From Welwitschia mirabilis (lineage: Eukaryota > Gnetophyta > Gnetopsida > Welwitschiales), in the NCBI GenBank assembly GCA_051453625.1, contig JBOZIK010000001.1, forward strand, positions 1,830,325-1,894,324: DNA of 64,000 nt, read 5' to 3'. Both the position numbers and the translations under genes were made by a program. Below the pieces are notes generated by a model that worked only from the letters and a program-made list of their open reading frames with translations, ran no database searches and was not told where the DNA came from. Below are positions 22,018 to 33,181 of the stretch, piece by piece (position 1 is the stretch's first letter; the number at the start of each line of letters is the position of its first letter).

Positions 22018-23068
22018 ATGGTAGAGGGTCACTCAAGCAGACATTAGAAGGAGGCAGCAAGCAAAGATGTAGGTCTTTTTACTCTATAATATTTGATAAG
22101 GCTCTAGTTAAGTTCATAAAGAAGTTTGAGAAGAAGCCTAACTGCTAGGAAAGGCTTATTGTTCAAGAGATTTTAGAGAACTAAGAGATGTGGTAATATT
22201 ACTAAATGAGTTTTATTTGTCTTATTTTCTTGATATCTCAAGATCAGCCTATCCTTTTCTCATTAGAATGTTTTATTATAATGCCTCCTTTAATGCTGAC
22301 TCTTCTACATTAATAACCCTTATTTTGAGAAGAAGGATTAGCATTATTATAGATCTTAATGCCTACCTTACAAATCTCCCTATAAAAGACTATAAGAAGC
22401 TTTGGACCATACATGATTCCATGGAGGATAAAGTAGAGATCATCAAGGAGCTCTGTGGTAAGTTTCATTGGTGGAAAACCACCCTCTTCACCTCCTATCT
22501 TACCCCAAAGTATTAGTTTTTGCATTTGGTTTTTACTTATAGTTTCTTACCTTTGGGGTGTTATTATGATAAGATATCCAATTATAGAGTCTACTTGTTA
22601 TATTTGGTAGGAACTAAGAATTCTATAGATGTTCTTATCATTATGCTAGAAAATATGGTCTCTCAGTTGAAGTATCACAAGACTAGGACTCTTCCTTACT
22701 TTATATTAATTGCAAACATTTATCATTAATTTAGAGTCTAGTTACACCCAAAGTTAGAAATCTTAACTTCTATGTTAGCCATTGGGTATGCAAATTTGTT
22801 TTGGATGCATATTTTTGTAGGATCTAAGAAATCTTTCAAGTTTCCTTCTCCTAAGCAAGCATCTTCTAAAGAGACTCTTTCATACTTGAAGAGGTTGGAT
22901 TCTCATACCATGCACATGAAAGAGGCTCTAATCATAGTAGAGTATAAGGTAGCTAACACTTTTAAGGAAACCAGTAGCTCTGCACAGAAGGTAGCTAAAT
23001 AAGGGAAAGAAAAAGAAGACCCAAATTCTAAAGCAGAATCTGAGGAGGAAGAAGAAGAATCTGATTAA
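22018..23068 (+). pseudogene. copia 2 extra ORF after RNase H (putative-plant-transposon-protein-like), broken
   Basis: The better copy of the extra frame. From 22190 to the stop at 23066-23068 one frame holds, interrupted only by nonsense codons (22514, 22727, 22738, 23000); the first 170 bases need two shifts from ATG 22018. Segments: VILLNEFYLSYFLD, IRMFYYNASFNADSSTL, RRRISIIIDLNAYLTNL, HDSMEDKVEIIKELCGKFHW, TYSFLPLGCYYDKISNYRVY, LLYLVGTKNSIDVLIIML, TRTLPYFILIANIYHHF, then a basic and Ser-rich region and a Glu-rich tail ending EEEEEESD. The central part, residues about 150-250, resembles the Pfam 'putative plant transposon protein' domain (PF20167) as I remember it. Copia 1 encodes the same protein at 4785-5815. 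Function unknown; env-like, nucleic-acid-binding or captured host-derived roles are all open. Confidence 0.72.
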
Positions 23069-23606
23069 TTTTTTGTACTATTTTTTATCTTTTACTTATA
23101 CTTGTTTATTGTCAGTTTTCTCTTATTTGTTATTCATGTTAAAAGATGAAGAAATAGTAGTTGTTTTTTTAGTTTTTATCAATTGGTATTAGTTTTTTTC
23201 AATAGTACTTGTCAGTTTTTCTATCAGTTGTAATTGCTCTTTATGAAAACCTTTCTGCTATACTACTTAAATTTAAGAAATAGAAATGCATTTGGTATTA
23301 TTTGCCTTGACTATTCAATGCATATTTATTTTAACATGAATCATGATTTTAGTACATTTATTATTAATATTTAATATCTTAAGAACCATGATTTTGTCAC
23401 ACCTATTAAATGAATATTACATGTTTCATGAACTATACTTCAAAATTATTTATACTTGTTACTCTTGTTGGAAACCCTTTATGAATGCTTAATTTGATAT
23501 ATATGCTCAATATTATTTTGCAAATTTAATGGGTATTATTTAAGGAAGGTTTTTCTAATTAATATCTTTCATCTAAATATAATGCCATCAATGTTAAAGG
23601 GAGAGA
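23069..23606 (+). other. copia 2 3' untranslated segment and polypurine tract
   Basis: T-rich, no conserved frame. Ends in AAAGGGAGAGA at about 23596-23606, the polypurine tract directly before the 3' LTR. Confidence 0.72.
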
Positions 23607-24880
23607 TTACTAGGTTATAATTTACCAAGTTGATGTCAAACTAACATTTTCTAATATAGCAAAATGTGTTGTATTCTTTACAAAAAATATTAGTCTTTAT
23701 AAGCTAAAATCTGAAATCTTTTATCACAAATGTTACTTGAACTTGATAAATTTCAAACCCTCAAAGTGGTCGACTAAATTCCTAAAGGATCAATTGAACC
23801 TACACTAAGAAGTATCAAATATAGATTACTAAGTGATTAAGCAGATTCTTAAGGAGTGGACTGGACCTATACAACAAATTTATTACATATAATCATTAAA
23901 GGACTGACTAGATTTCATAGGATTTAACTAGACCTAGAGTAAAATGTTTTTATCTTTTCTGATAAAAGGGTTGACTAGATTACTGAGGGATCAATAGAAC
24001 CTAGGCCATGAATATTGTTTGGCACTTTTATAGACATGGGGTCGACCAGATAAAAATGCGGTTAACTGAACATCTAGTTGATTAGATCCTAAGGGGTCAA
24101 CCACATATGAAGCCATAAGCAAATTAGGTTGATTAGAATAAGATGAGGGTAACCGACTTTAATGACAGAACTTGATCGGGTTGACTAAACATTTTAAGGG
24201 GTCAACTAATCATGATAGAAATAGGATTTTTCTAGTTGTTTGCCTTCCATTTTTATCCATTAGAGAATCTATTTTACTTGTAAAATCCTAAAATTTTTTA
24301 TCCTATATATTTGCCAGCCATTGAAAACACTTTAGAACTTTTAACACATCTTCTATTTTATCAAAAATAAACAAATATCTTTTGTGATAATTAGTACTTG
24401 ATCAATTAGTTTTTATTATATGTTGATGGATTATAATATTATTTCAAGTGTGTATTACTATTATTCTTGCAATTTAGATCTAGTGAAATCTCTACCATAT
24501 GACACGTCATTGTTATCAAATAACATTCTCTCTAAAGATTAAGACTAAGCCTCTAAAAAATATGATTGTAAAAGGTTATAGGTAAACTTGGAATACCTAG
24601 AAAGTGATTAACAGAGATCTTAATTAGGTTTGGGTAGAATATAATCATTGAGAGTGGAGTAGGATGTTTCCTGAACCACTATAAATTACATGTCTATCTT
24701 CATTGGTATTTTGTGCTTTCAGTTATCTTTCTTTCAGATTTATTTTTTTGGTATTTCATATGCTCAAATATCTTTCAGTTTTCAATAGTTGAGAAGATAT
24801 CTTTTGAGGTTATTTAATTTTTTTGTAAATCCTATTCACCCCCATCCCCCCATCCCTTCTATGGTTTTATATCCTTCACA
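23607..24880 (+). repeat. copia 2 3' LTR (1274 bp)
   Basis: Begins TTACTAGGTTATAATTTACC and ends ATATCCTTCACA, followed by target duplication TAGAC. GTCGAC-type motifs run from about 23764 (GGTCGACTAAATT) through 24200 (best copy GGGGTCGACCAGAT near 24038). TATA-like box CTATATATT at 24303-24311. A C-rich tract, CACCCCCATCCCCCCATCCC, lies near the end and explains most of the length difference from the 5' LTR. Confidence 0.88.
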
Positions 24881-24885
24881 TAGAC

Positions 24886-25500
24886 TAAGACATCATTTAT
24901 AAAGGTTTTGATACTTAAATCTAATAAATTAGATAATATTCCAATTATGAAACATTGGAAAAGTGGCAGATGTAGTATGTAAATTAAAGGAAATTTATTT
25001 ATAGGTGAACATTTCATCAGGACAGGTGAAGGTAGTTTTGTTTTAATCCTTATAGGAAATTTTAATTTGATTGTAACTCAAGTACCCATGTAAGAAATAA
25101 TAAAATTCATGCCATGTAAGTTGCTCTAAGATTTGATTAGATAAAGATATAAGGAAGTGATCACTTCTTGAGATAGAATTTAATTTTTTGTAGTTAGTAC
25201 ACATCCTCCATTTTATTATGATTCTAGTAGGGATAAGTTCATTATACTCATTTGGGACAAAGGTAATTCTTATTTTTTTATCATAGCCTAAGTTCGAATC
25301 ACTCATTTCCTATCTGAAATAGGATAGATAATTCCATTATCTAGAAGCTTAATCATCTTATTTTTAACTACCTCCTTTAAGGCTAGATTTATTTATCTCT
25401 GGGCTCTCTTAGATGTCATGAAATTATCTTCTAAGTAAATATGATGCATGAAAATTCTAGGATCAATGCCCCTAATTTCTGAGAAGGTCCATCTTATTGC
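24886..25500 (-). pseudogene. Element G reverse transcriptase N-terminal remnant
   Basis: Minus-strand Ty3/gypsy RT. The frame 25043-25306 reads VPNEYNELIPTRIIIKWRMC, then TNYKKLN, HFLISLSNQILEQL and GYLSYNQIKI, matching the Athila-type RT. It continues as TTFTCPDEMFTYK (about 24990-25030) and ATFPMFHN. The catalytic box is FINDVLV at about 24881-24905, with the first Asp changed to Asn; the copia 2 insertion lies immediately after it. The C-terminal half resumes at 15770 on the far side of copia 2. Confidence 0.9.
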
Positions 25501-25639
25501 TTGTTTATTTTTGCTTAAGAGTTTAAGCAAATGAGCTTCTATAAGAAATAATTAATAAATATTAAAATGTGGAGTTATCCTCTAAGAAAGCATATCTTAG
25601 ATCGTTTGATAAAGGTTTAAGTCCTAGGTTGATTTCATT

Positions 25640-26240
25640 TTGAATGAGAGGGAATGATTATTAAAATAAATCTAAGTCATCATCTTTGGAAGAGTGAAAA
25701 TCAAGTTCCTAGATTTCAAAAAGTCTTTCTATTTTATTCACATGTTCTATTCCTTTATCATTTGATGTCAACTTCATGACATTAAAGATGTTTAGTTTTA
25801 TTGTCATGTTGCTAAATAAAATCTTCATTAATCTATTCCTATAATTGATTAAGGCAATTAACATTGCTAAGAATGGTCTACTTAAAATAAGATGCATTAA
25901 TTGATTCTCAAGGTTTCCATGTCCAAAACCACAAAATCCAATGGGAAGTAGCAACTATAATCTTAACAATAATATCCTCTATAAATCTAATGGTGTTTTT
26001 ATAAAATTGTTAAATAACTGTAGTTGGAGTTTTATATTCTTAAGCCCTTTCAAGCCTAACACTTTATAGGTTCCATAGGCGAGCACATTTACACTAGCCC
26101 TTAAGACTAATAAAGCTTAATTAAGTTGCTTATTACCTATGGTTATTGCAATCGTCAGGCATCCCAGGTCATTGTACTTGGGTGGAAATTGATTGTGAAG
26201 GATTTCACTCATCTATTGCACTAAGAAGGTCTTGCTATTC
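25640..26240 (-). pseudogene. Element G aspartic protease remnant
   Basis: Read right to left: FPPKYNDLGCLTIAITIGNK (about 26130-26190), then ALLVLRASVNVLAYGTYKVL, the position of the usual DLGAS active site, here VLRAS, so the catalytic Asp is Val and the Gly is Arg. Then the block LILSRPFLAMLIALINYRN, followed by GNMT-like NMTIKLNIFNVMK (in the open frame 25709-25954). These are the Athila protease and its downstream 'GRPFL' block, with Gly to Ser. Inactive. Confidence 0.88.
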
Positions 26241-28080
26241 ACATTCATGCATCTTTTCACAATGCACATATTCTTAAGGAATTTTGCATAGGAAAGTACT
26301 TGCTTAATGGCTTCTAGGAGAGGGATGTTTACCTTCACTTTAATAAACCTAACTTCCTTAGGATTTGGTTGAGAACTCATGCGAAGATTTCTTATTTCCT
26401 TCAGTTTAGGGTAAAAAGTATTTGAATTTGCATTTGTTGAAGTTGTTGAATAACCTAGGTAATGGAATACATGTTCTATTCAAGGATGTTTAATATCAAG
26501 AAGTGTTTTTTAGTAATTAACCATGGTTTCAGTTAAGTTAAAATTGGGTTTCCATGAACTTTCTGATAAATCCTCGAAGGGGTTGAATGAGGATAATTTT
26601 TCATAATTAGAAGTAAAAGGGTGAGAACATGATTATGCATATTAGTTCTTGGCTAATTTTGATTATCATATTTTCAAGATAAGTTAGGATGATTTCTCCA
26701 CATGAGATTATATGTGTTTGAGTAAGGGTGAGGCACTTAGGAATTCTAGTTTCCTTGCTAATTCATCTATCTGAATGTTGACTTCAAAGTTTTAGAAACC
26801 TTAAACATGCTTGTCAATCTAATGGGATGATGGTATCTAGATGTTTTAATGGATTTCTTTCAATTTTTTGAACTTTTATCTACACTCTCAAGGTATTCAC
26901 AAACTTCATCCAAAGGCATGCTAAGAAAGGTTTCTCTACTTATCATATTTACTAATTGTTAGTTATCAGTGAATATTCCATTATAGGAAGCACTTATCTT
27001 CTTTCCTAGCTCGCATCTATGTTGGACACATTTTTGAAGCAAGTCTTTAAATCTCTATAGGGGTTGGGAGAATGTTTCATACTCCTTTTATTCATAGTTT
27101 ATGAATTCTTTCCTTAGGGCATTCATTTTTTAATTGAAAAATAATTTTGATNNNNNNNNNNNNNNNNNNNNNNNNNNNNNNNNNNNNNNNNNNNNNNNNN
27201 NNNNNNNNNNNNNNNNNNNNNNNNNNNNNNNNNNNNNNNNNNNNNNNNNNNNNNNNNNNNNNNNNNNNNNNNNNNNNNNNNNNNNNNNNNNNNNNNNNNN
27301 NNNNNNNNNNNNNNNNNNNNNNNNNNNNNNNNNNNNNNNNNNNNNNNNNNNNNNNNNNNNNNNNNNNNNNNNNNNNNNNNNNNNNNNNNNNNNNNNNNNN
27401 NNNNNNNNNNNNNNNNNNNNNNNNNNNNNNNNNNNNNNNNNNNNNNNNNNNNNNNNNNNNNNNNNNNNNNNNNNNNNNNNNNNNNNNNNNNNNNNNNNNN
27501 NNNNNNNNNNNNNNNNNNNNNNNNNNNNNNNNNNNNNNNNNNNNNNNNNNNNNNNNNNNNNNNNNNNNNNNNNNNNNNNNNNNNNNNNNNNNNNNNNNNN
27601 NNNNNNNNNNNNNNNNNNNNNNNNNNNNNNNNNNNNNNNNNNNNNNNNNNNNNNNNNNNNNNNNNNNNNNNNNNNNNNNNNNNNNNNNNNNNNNNNNNNN
27701 NNNNNNNNNNNNNNNNNNNNNNNNNNNNNNNNNNNNNNNNNNNNNNNNNNNNNNNNNNNNNNNNNNNNNNNNNNNNNNNNNNNNNNNNNNNNNNNNNNNN
27801 NNNNNNNNNNNNNNNNNNNNNNNNNNCAAGATCTTATGGAAAAGGGTTTTAGGGTGTACAACCAAGATTTCACATTTTCTTTTAAAGAAAAAGGAAATAA
27901 GATGAGTCTAAAAGAAACATGAATGTTTGGATATTAGGGAATAGTTGATAAGATACATTTGAATTCTTTTAGATGAAGATATGAGTCCTCAAACTCTAAT
28001 CCATAAAAATGAGACATGAGTTAAATGGTTAAAGGCTTAAATTCTAGCATCTAGTTTATGGATGGTAGCATGATGCATGA
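26241..28080 (-). pseudogene. Element G gag remnant (675-N gap inside)
   Basis: N-terminal part at 27827-28080 reads PLTI-LMSHFYGLEFEDSYLH, LKEFKC, and then FPFSLKENVKSWLYTLKPFS (27830-27895), the Athila-type gag 'FPFSLKDxAKxWL' block. After the gap (27152-27826) it continues MNALRKEFIN, ETFSQPL-RFKDLLQKC (about 27020-27080) and later IPLLEAIKQVLSYAKFLKNM (about 26258-26320), the gag end that precedes protease. Many stops. Gag would form the particle core. Confidence 0.85.
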
Positions 28081-28567
28081 GGGTGTTCCTATGCATTATG
28101 ATTAGAGATAATCATGAAGGATTTACCTTAGTTAATTTATAGTAACAACAATAATGATAATAGCTTATTATTTAACTACCTCTTGGGTAAGATAGTAGGC
28201 TATTTCTTGAGAAACAAGATTTTGAGTAGAAGTGACTCCTCTAAATATTTTGTTTGAATTGTAATGTTGTTATTATTAGGATGTAAGGCTTTGATAATTA
28301 TTGTTTGGATCATCTTAAGAGAAGGAGACTTGTTCTTATTGGGAATCTTTGGGGTTTGGTTTCCATTTTAGGATCTTACTTCTTGTATTCTTTTGTGGTT
28401 GATAAAGGGATTAATATTATTACAAATTAATCTCTTAGATGCATCATGGGTCTACTACATATAAGAGTAGGTTTTGGATTATATTTTCATTGAACCTATA
28501 ATTTACAAAGGTTTTAGGGTCTATACAGAAGATGAAATTAAAAACTGAGGATGTTCTAAGCAGAAAT
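28081..28567 (-). repeat. Leader of element G, copy 2
   Basis: Non-coding segment between gag and the presumed PBS/LTR on the minus strand. From about 28120 to 28567 it is duplicated at 7450-7889. No frame or motif recognised beyond this. Confidence 0.6.
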
Positions 28568-28581
28568 GATGGCGATGCCAT
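28568..28581 (-). other. Possible primer binding site of element G
   Basis: On the minus strand ATGGCATCGCCATC directly follows an LTR-like CTCA end. It can be derived from TGGCGCCGTTGCC by transitions alone, but about half the positions differ, so the call rests on position. Copy 1 has CTAGCATTGCCATC at 7890-7903. Confidence 0.35.
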
Positions 28582-30200
28582 TGAGGGCAGGCCACAACAT
28601 TAGTTTGGTTTTGAAATATGTTTTAGTTTTAATATAGAGGTTTAATAAATGCATTAAAAATAATTACCATAATAGGATTACAAAGAAATAAAATTGAAAT
28701 AAAAAATGTAAACAAAATTGAGTGGAATTATGAATTTTTTTTAAAAGGATTTTAATGTTTTACTCAAAGCCAAAATGAAAAAATAGAAACTTAGAAATGT
28801 AGAAAAACATAGAAGAATATATTAAGTATGAAATGTAATGTAAATTTATTAAAACTTTTAAGTTTTTACTCCTAAGACAACCTACAACAAAACATTAGGC
28901 TTGCATAAAATAAGTTATAAAATAAACTTTAAAGCAAGTTGGATCAATTTGGATTTCAGTAAAATGACCAGCAACAACCACTGTAAAGAAGATTAAAGAA
29001 ACAAATAAAATAAAAAGCAAAATAAACTAGTTTTGATATCATTAGAGAGGATCAGTACCCATCACTAGAAGAGAAAAAACTATGTATAAAAACTTAGAGA
29101 AAAGTAAAGTAGTACTGCTTTAAGTTACTATCATGTCATTATCTCCCTTAATGGTGCTAAAATTTGTTTGTTGTTTTACAATGCCTATATCTAAGACTAA
29201 GTTTGCACCTAGTTATTGTTATTTCTCAAGGATACCATGGGAAATAATTTAGAATTTACCATTTTTAAACTTAATAAAACTTACAAAATTTAAAAAAAGA
29301 AAAAAGAAGAAAGAGGTAATTTTAGAGTTTAAGTTAAAACTTTGACTTAAAAGAGAAGGGAAGAAATCTAGCTTGAATGTATCATCTATTTATTTCTAAG
29401 CAATCCTTTAGACTAATATTTTCCAAGATATTCCTGTAATATAATTAAAACATGAAGTGTTTTTAACCCAAATCATGGTAACATTATCACACTTACCATA
29501 TGAGTAATGGTGAACTCAATTGTCACTTGATCTTAAAATCCTTAAATAATAATAGAAAGTAAGATTCCTAAGTACTTAAGATCTATAAAGTTAAAAGACT
29601 TAGATCAAACATCTAAAAGAGCTTACTCAAATATAATAAAGCTTAATGATTAAATTTCTTCCTAAATATTTTAAAAATAAAATATCTCATAACTAAAAAT
29701 AAAATACAAATAAATTATGTATTATAGAAATAAAAGCACTTTACAATAAGGGAAGAAAGATGCCAAAATAACTTCTTGACAATACTCAAAGACTAGTTTA
29801 CTTCCCTAAATAGTTGCTTAGAAAGCCATTGGGATTGATACTCCAATGTTCTGTAATTCTCTAAAATCAAAGAGGATACACTAAAGGGTTCAAGACCCTT
29901 TTATAGGAATAGATGGAATGAGGATTAGCATTAGGTGGATGGTTATATAATCATAACATTAGGTAGTATTATTTATATTCTTTTCCAATTGGTAGAACTT
30001 CCAATGATGATGTTAACACTTGGCTTCCAAATGCTGTAGCTACTGCTAATCACTATCAATGTCATGCATCTCCACTATCATCCTACTCAGCCCTGCTAAA
30101 TGTTGCTTTGTGAGTCCTCATCATCATCGCTAACTGTTATAAAAAATGCAATTTACTACTAATTTATAATTTAACTAAGTTCATAATTACATTTAATTAA
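28582..30200 (-). repeat. 5' LTR of element G (copy 2)
   Basis: About 1.6 kb, read on the minus strand from about 30200 to 28582, upstream of the G leader and gag. Contains the TATA-box CCTATAAAAGGG at 29896-29907 and a polyadenine-rich 3' part. Homologous to 7904-9470. The outer end lies somewhere in 30130-30225, where chromovirus sequence begins; no target duplication could be identified because the other LTR is not adjacent to its original flank. Confidence 0.6.
29896..29907 (-). promoter_or_regulatory. TATA-box in G LTR, copy 2
   Basis: CCTATAAAAGGG on the minus strand, conserved in copy 1 (9169-9180). It points toward G gag and is the best promoter candidate of this element. Confidence 0.55.
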
Positions 30201-30223
30201 ATTTTCCATGATAATATAGGAAT

Positions 30224-31097
30224 GTGAGATTTGATGAATTTAACATAGAAGAACTGGTAGTGCTGGTAGTTCTAGATGATAGCACCAAGGTTTTAACTCT
30301 ACTAAGCTTTATTTTAAGCAATGTCCTTCAATTTAGCATAAGTATCATAAAGATGTCATGGAAACTCCATAAGTCCATAATTAATGTAAAAATCAATAGA
30401 ATACATAGTTTTATGATAACATCTATTACTTTAAAATCTTTTATTAGGATCAATTATTCATTTAACTTGATCATAATATTAATTTTTACATGTTAATATT
30501 ATGCTTCCATTGAGGAATGTATAAAGATTGTAAATTGATCCATCTCTAAGGTTATCCAATAGGTCCAGAAATTTAGTTTATCTATAAGTAAAGAGATATT
30601 TAAATTTAATTAATAATTTTCAACCTAAAAAATATGATATTATATTAAGTATAAATTGCTTAATGCAGAATAAGGAAATTATAAATCATGAGAATTATTA
30701 AATAGAAATGAAAAACAATGGTGAAATATTAATCTTGCATAACCGTTTCAAAACTGTTATGGATAATATACTTAAAGCTAAGCATATAGAGAGGAAAATT
30801 AAGAATGGATCATTGGTTTATATGGTTTATTAAAAAGTAGCTAATCTAAAGAAAAGAAAAACTTTAGTAGAGAGTATAGAAATAATTCAAAAATATCTTA
30901 TATGTATTTACAATAGAGTTAACTAGAATTCCACCTCTTTAAAAAGTTAAGATTTCTATTGATTTGATCCCATACACTTAACCAATATTTGAGGAATCAT
31001 ATAGAATGTCTTTTATATAATTAAAAGAATTAAAAATTGAACTTAAAAAATTTTTAACTAAAGATGATTCTAACATGACATCATGAGAAGCACTAGC
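30224..31097 (+). pseudogene. Del/Tekay-like chromovirus PR and RT N-terminus, copy 2
   Basis: Open at 30224-30496, ending in INRIHSFMITSITLKSF, which corresponds to the DSGATHSFI protease site with the catalytic Asp lost. Then KYDIILSINCLMQNK (about 30626-30670; family GMDWL), a YLVY-type linker, and the RT start FDPIHLTN near 30965. RT reaches SNMTS-EA at 31092, where solo LTR B is inserted. Parallel to 9480-10380 of copy 1. Confidence 0.82.
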
Positions 31098-32334
31098 TAT
31101 TGTGATGCTAATCTGTAGGATTTTGATGGGGTATTTTGAGTACTTTTGTAAGAAATTTATATACATTTAGATGCATTTCTAATGATTATAAAGGAGATAA
31201 TCATGGAAACACATAATTCTTGGCATATTTAGAAGCATTTTAGTCATTTTTGACACTTAGCGTTTTGAAAGAAGAATCAATGATGTAAAAGATTGATTTC
31301 TCTTAGCTAGAAGAGTAAGAAAGCCTTCATTCCATGTGTTGTCCCAATGATAGTCAGAACAACAATATTTATAACATGGACTAAAACTATGAGGTTGGAA
31401 GCTAATTACTCACTTCACCTCTTCTTATGGAGTATTATCCCTAGTGTCATTCCCATGATAGACAGGATGAAAACTATTTTGTATGAATGGAAGTGAATTA
31501 TCTTTGTAAATATGGTTATGTGGCTTATATGGGTTGCTAAGTTTTCTTATCCAATTTCTAGGGTTTTTCTTCTATAACTTTAATGTAAAATTATAAGTAC
31601 CCCTTTTTGCCTTCACTCCCATTTCCATATTTTATACTAGTTATTCTTGTGATGGGAGATTGAAGGACAGAAGATCCATCCATAGCTACAGAAAGAAGTT
31701 GTCATTGGTGACGGACTAAGTATCATCTATTAAGGTGTTGCTACTTTTGTTTGTAAGTGGATGTTAATTCATTATTAACCCAAGAACTCTTTTCACTTCT
31801 ATTATGTGGATTTCCCTTATGGTTTAAGTTGATTATGATTTGGTGATATCTTCATAGTTTATCAAAAGACAACCTTTGTTAAGGTTGATATCGTTAGTTT
31901 AGATCTCGCATTGTATTTCATTTCATTAATTTCTATATTTGCATTTATTCATATTTTAGTTGGTATATATTATAGATTATATTGGTTAGGGATAAATGAT
32001 AGCTCTTCCTAAATGAACTAAATTGTAAGGGCTAATTCTTATGACAGAAGGATTGCAATTCAAATAAATTTAGTACACTTGCATTTCATGCATTTGCAGT
32101 TCATCATTATTCATCTTTCATTGCATTTACATTATTCTTTATTTTCATTTACTAAATAAAAAAAATACTAAAAATACTTTGTAAAATCAACTCTCTAACT
32201 TATAGCCTAGTTACTTCAATTAATTATGACATTTAGATTGACTCCCATCTATACTAGTATGCGCTTTTTTACAAGAATTATGATTTACAAGTTTTGCTTA
32301 AAGACTTAAAGATTGTAAAAATTCCCATACAACA
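31098..32334 (+). repeat. Solo LTR B (Athila-like) inserted in chromovirus RT
   Basis: About 1237 bp, starting TATTGTGATGCTAATCTG and ending CATACAACA, with no internal region following. Flanks CTAGC (31093-31097) and CCAGT (32335-32339) are a plausible 5-bp target duplication with two transitions. It is absent from copy 1, so it arrived after the duplication. The start resembles LTR E (minus strand from 59979) more than LTRs A, C and D: both have a 'TTGTAGGA' type stretch before GTATTTTGAGTACTTTTG. Palindromic motif relics at 31334-31366 and 31431-31470. Confidence 0.85.
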
Positions 32335-33176
32335 CCAGTGTTATTTATAAAGAAAAAGGATGGAACACTTGGATTATGCATTAACTACAAATAGTTAAGT
32401 AAAGTTACAATTAAAAACAAGTAGTTACTACCAAAAATAGATGATCTTTTTGATCCACTTAAGAAAGTTAAGGTATTTTCAAAACTTAATTTAAAATCTG
32501 GATATAATTAACTTCTAATTAAGAAAGAAGATATTTACAAAATAGCTTTTAAAAATTACTATTAACATTATAAGTTTATTATCATTCCTTTTGATTTAAC
32601 TAATGCCCTTACAATATTCATTCTAAGAAAATATTTAATTTTTGCAACTGCATTTATTGATGACATTATTATTTATTCTAGTTCTTATGAAGAACTTGAG
32701 AAAAATTTGAAAATCATATTATAAATCATAACAAACCATTAATTATATGCTAACATGAAAAGTATTCCTTTTAGAAGGAATCCATCCAAAAATGGTATCT
32801 AAAAATGGTATTTTAGTTGATTTAGATAAATTTAGAGTAATTATAGAGTGGTCAACACTTAAAAATATTATTGAGGTAGAAGCTTTCTTAGCCTTATAGG
32901 GTACTATCATTATTTCATCTTCTATTTCTTTAAGATAGCTTCTCCCTTAATAAGTCCTTTAGAAAAAATACAAACTTCGAATGGATAGAAAAAAGTTAGA
33001 AATATTTTAATCTTCTTAAAGAATGTTCAACTAATGCTCTAATGTTGGTAATGCTAGATGATTTTAAGACTTTTTAGTTTACATTAATGCATTATAAGAA
33101 TGTCATAGAGCTATTTTTAATTAGAATAGTAATAGCTTATAGATTAAGAAAACTTAATACGAATAAGAGAAACTAC
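32335..33176 (+). pseudogene. Chromovirus RT and RNase H start, copy 2
   Basis: Continues the RT after solo LTR B: PVLFIKKKDGTLGLCINY (about 32336-32389), KLNLKSGYN, FKNYY-HYKFIIIPFDLTNA, and an intact catalytic box AFIDDIIIYSS near 32655-32688 (both Asp kept). Then IEWSTLKNIIEVEAFLAL (32840-32895) from the RT-RNase H linker, and VIAYRLRKLNTNKRNYPI at the RNase H end, where the Athila derivative is inserted. The domain resumes at 44671. Confidence 0.87.
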
Positions 33177-33181
33177 CCTAT

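Larger units (their letters stand above)
15776..24880 (+). mobile_element. Ty1/copia retrotransposon 2 (SIRE/Maximus-like), nearly complete
   Basis: A 9.1-kb element with two LTRs, PBS, gag, protease, (gap), reverse transcriptase, RNase H, an extra frame and polypurine tract, all on the plus strand and all decayed. It sits in the RT of G: the left flank ends TAGGC (15771-15775) and the right flank starts TAGAC (24881-24885), a 5-bp target duplication with one transition. Joining the flanks restores the RT reading frame around the catalytic box. A 970-N gap (18903-19872) removes most of the protease end and integrase. Confidence 0.92.
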
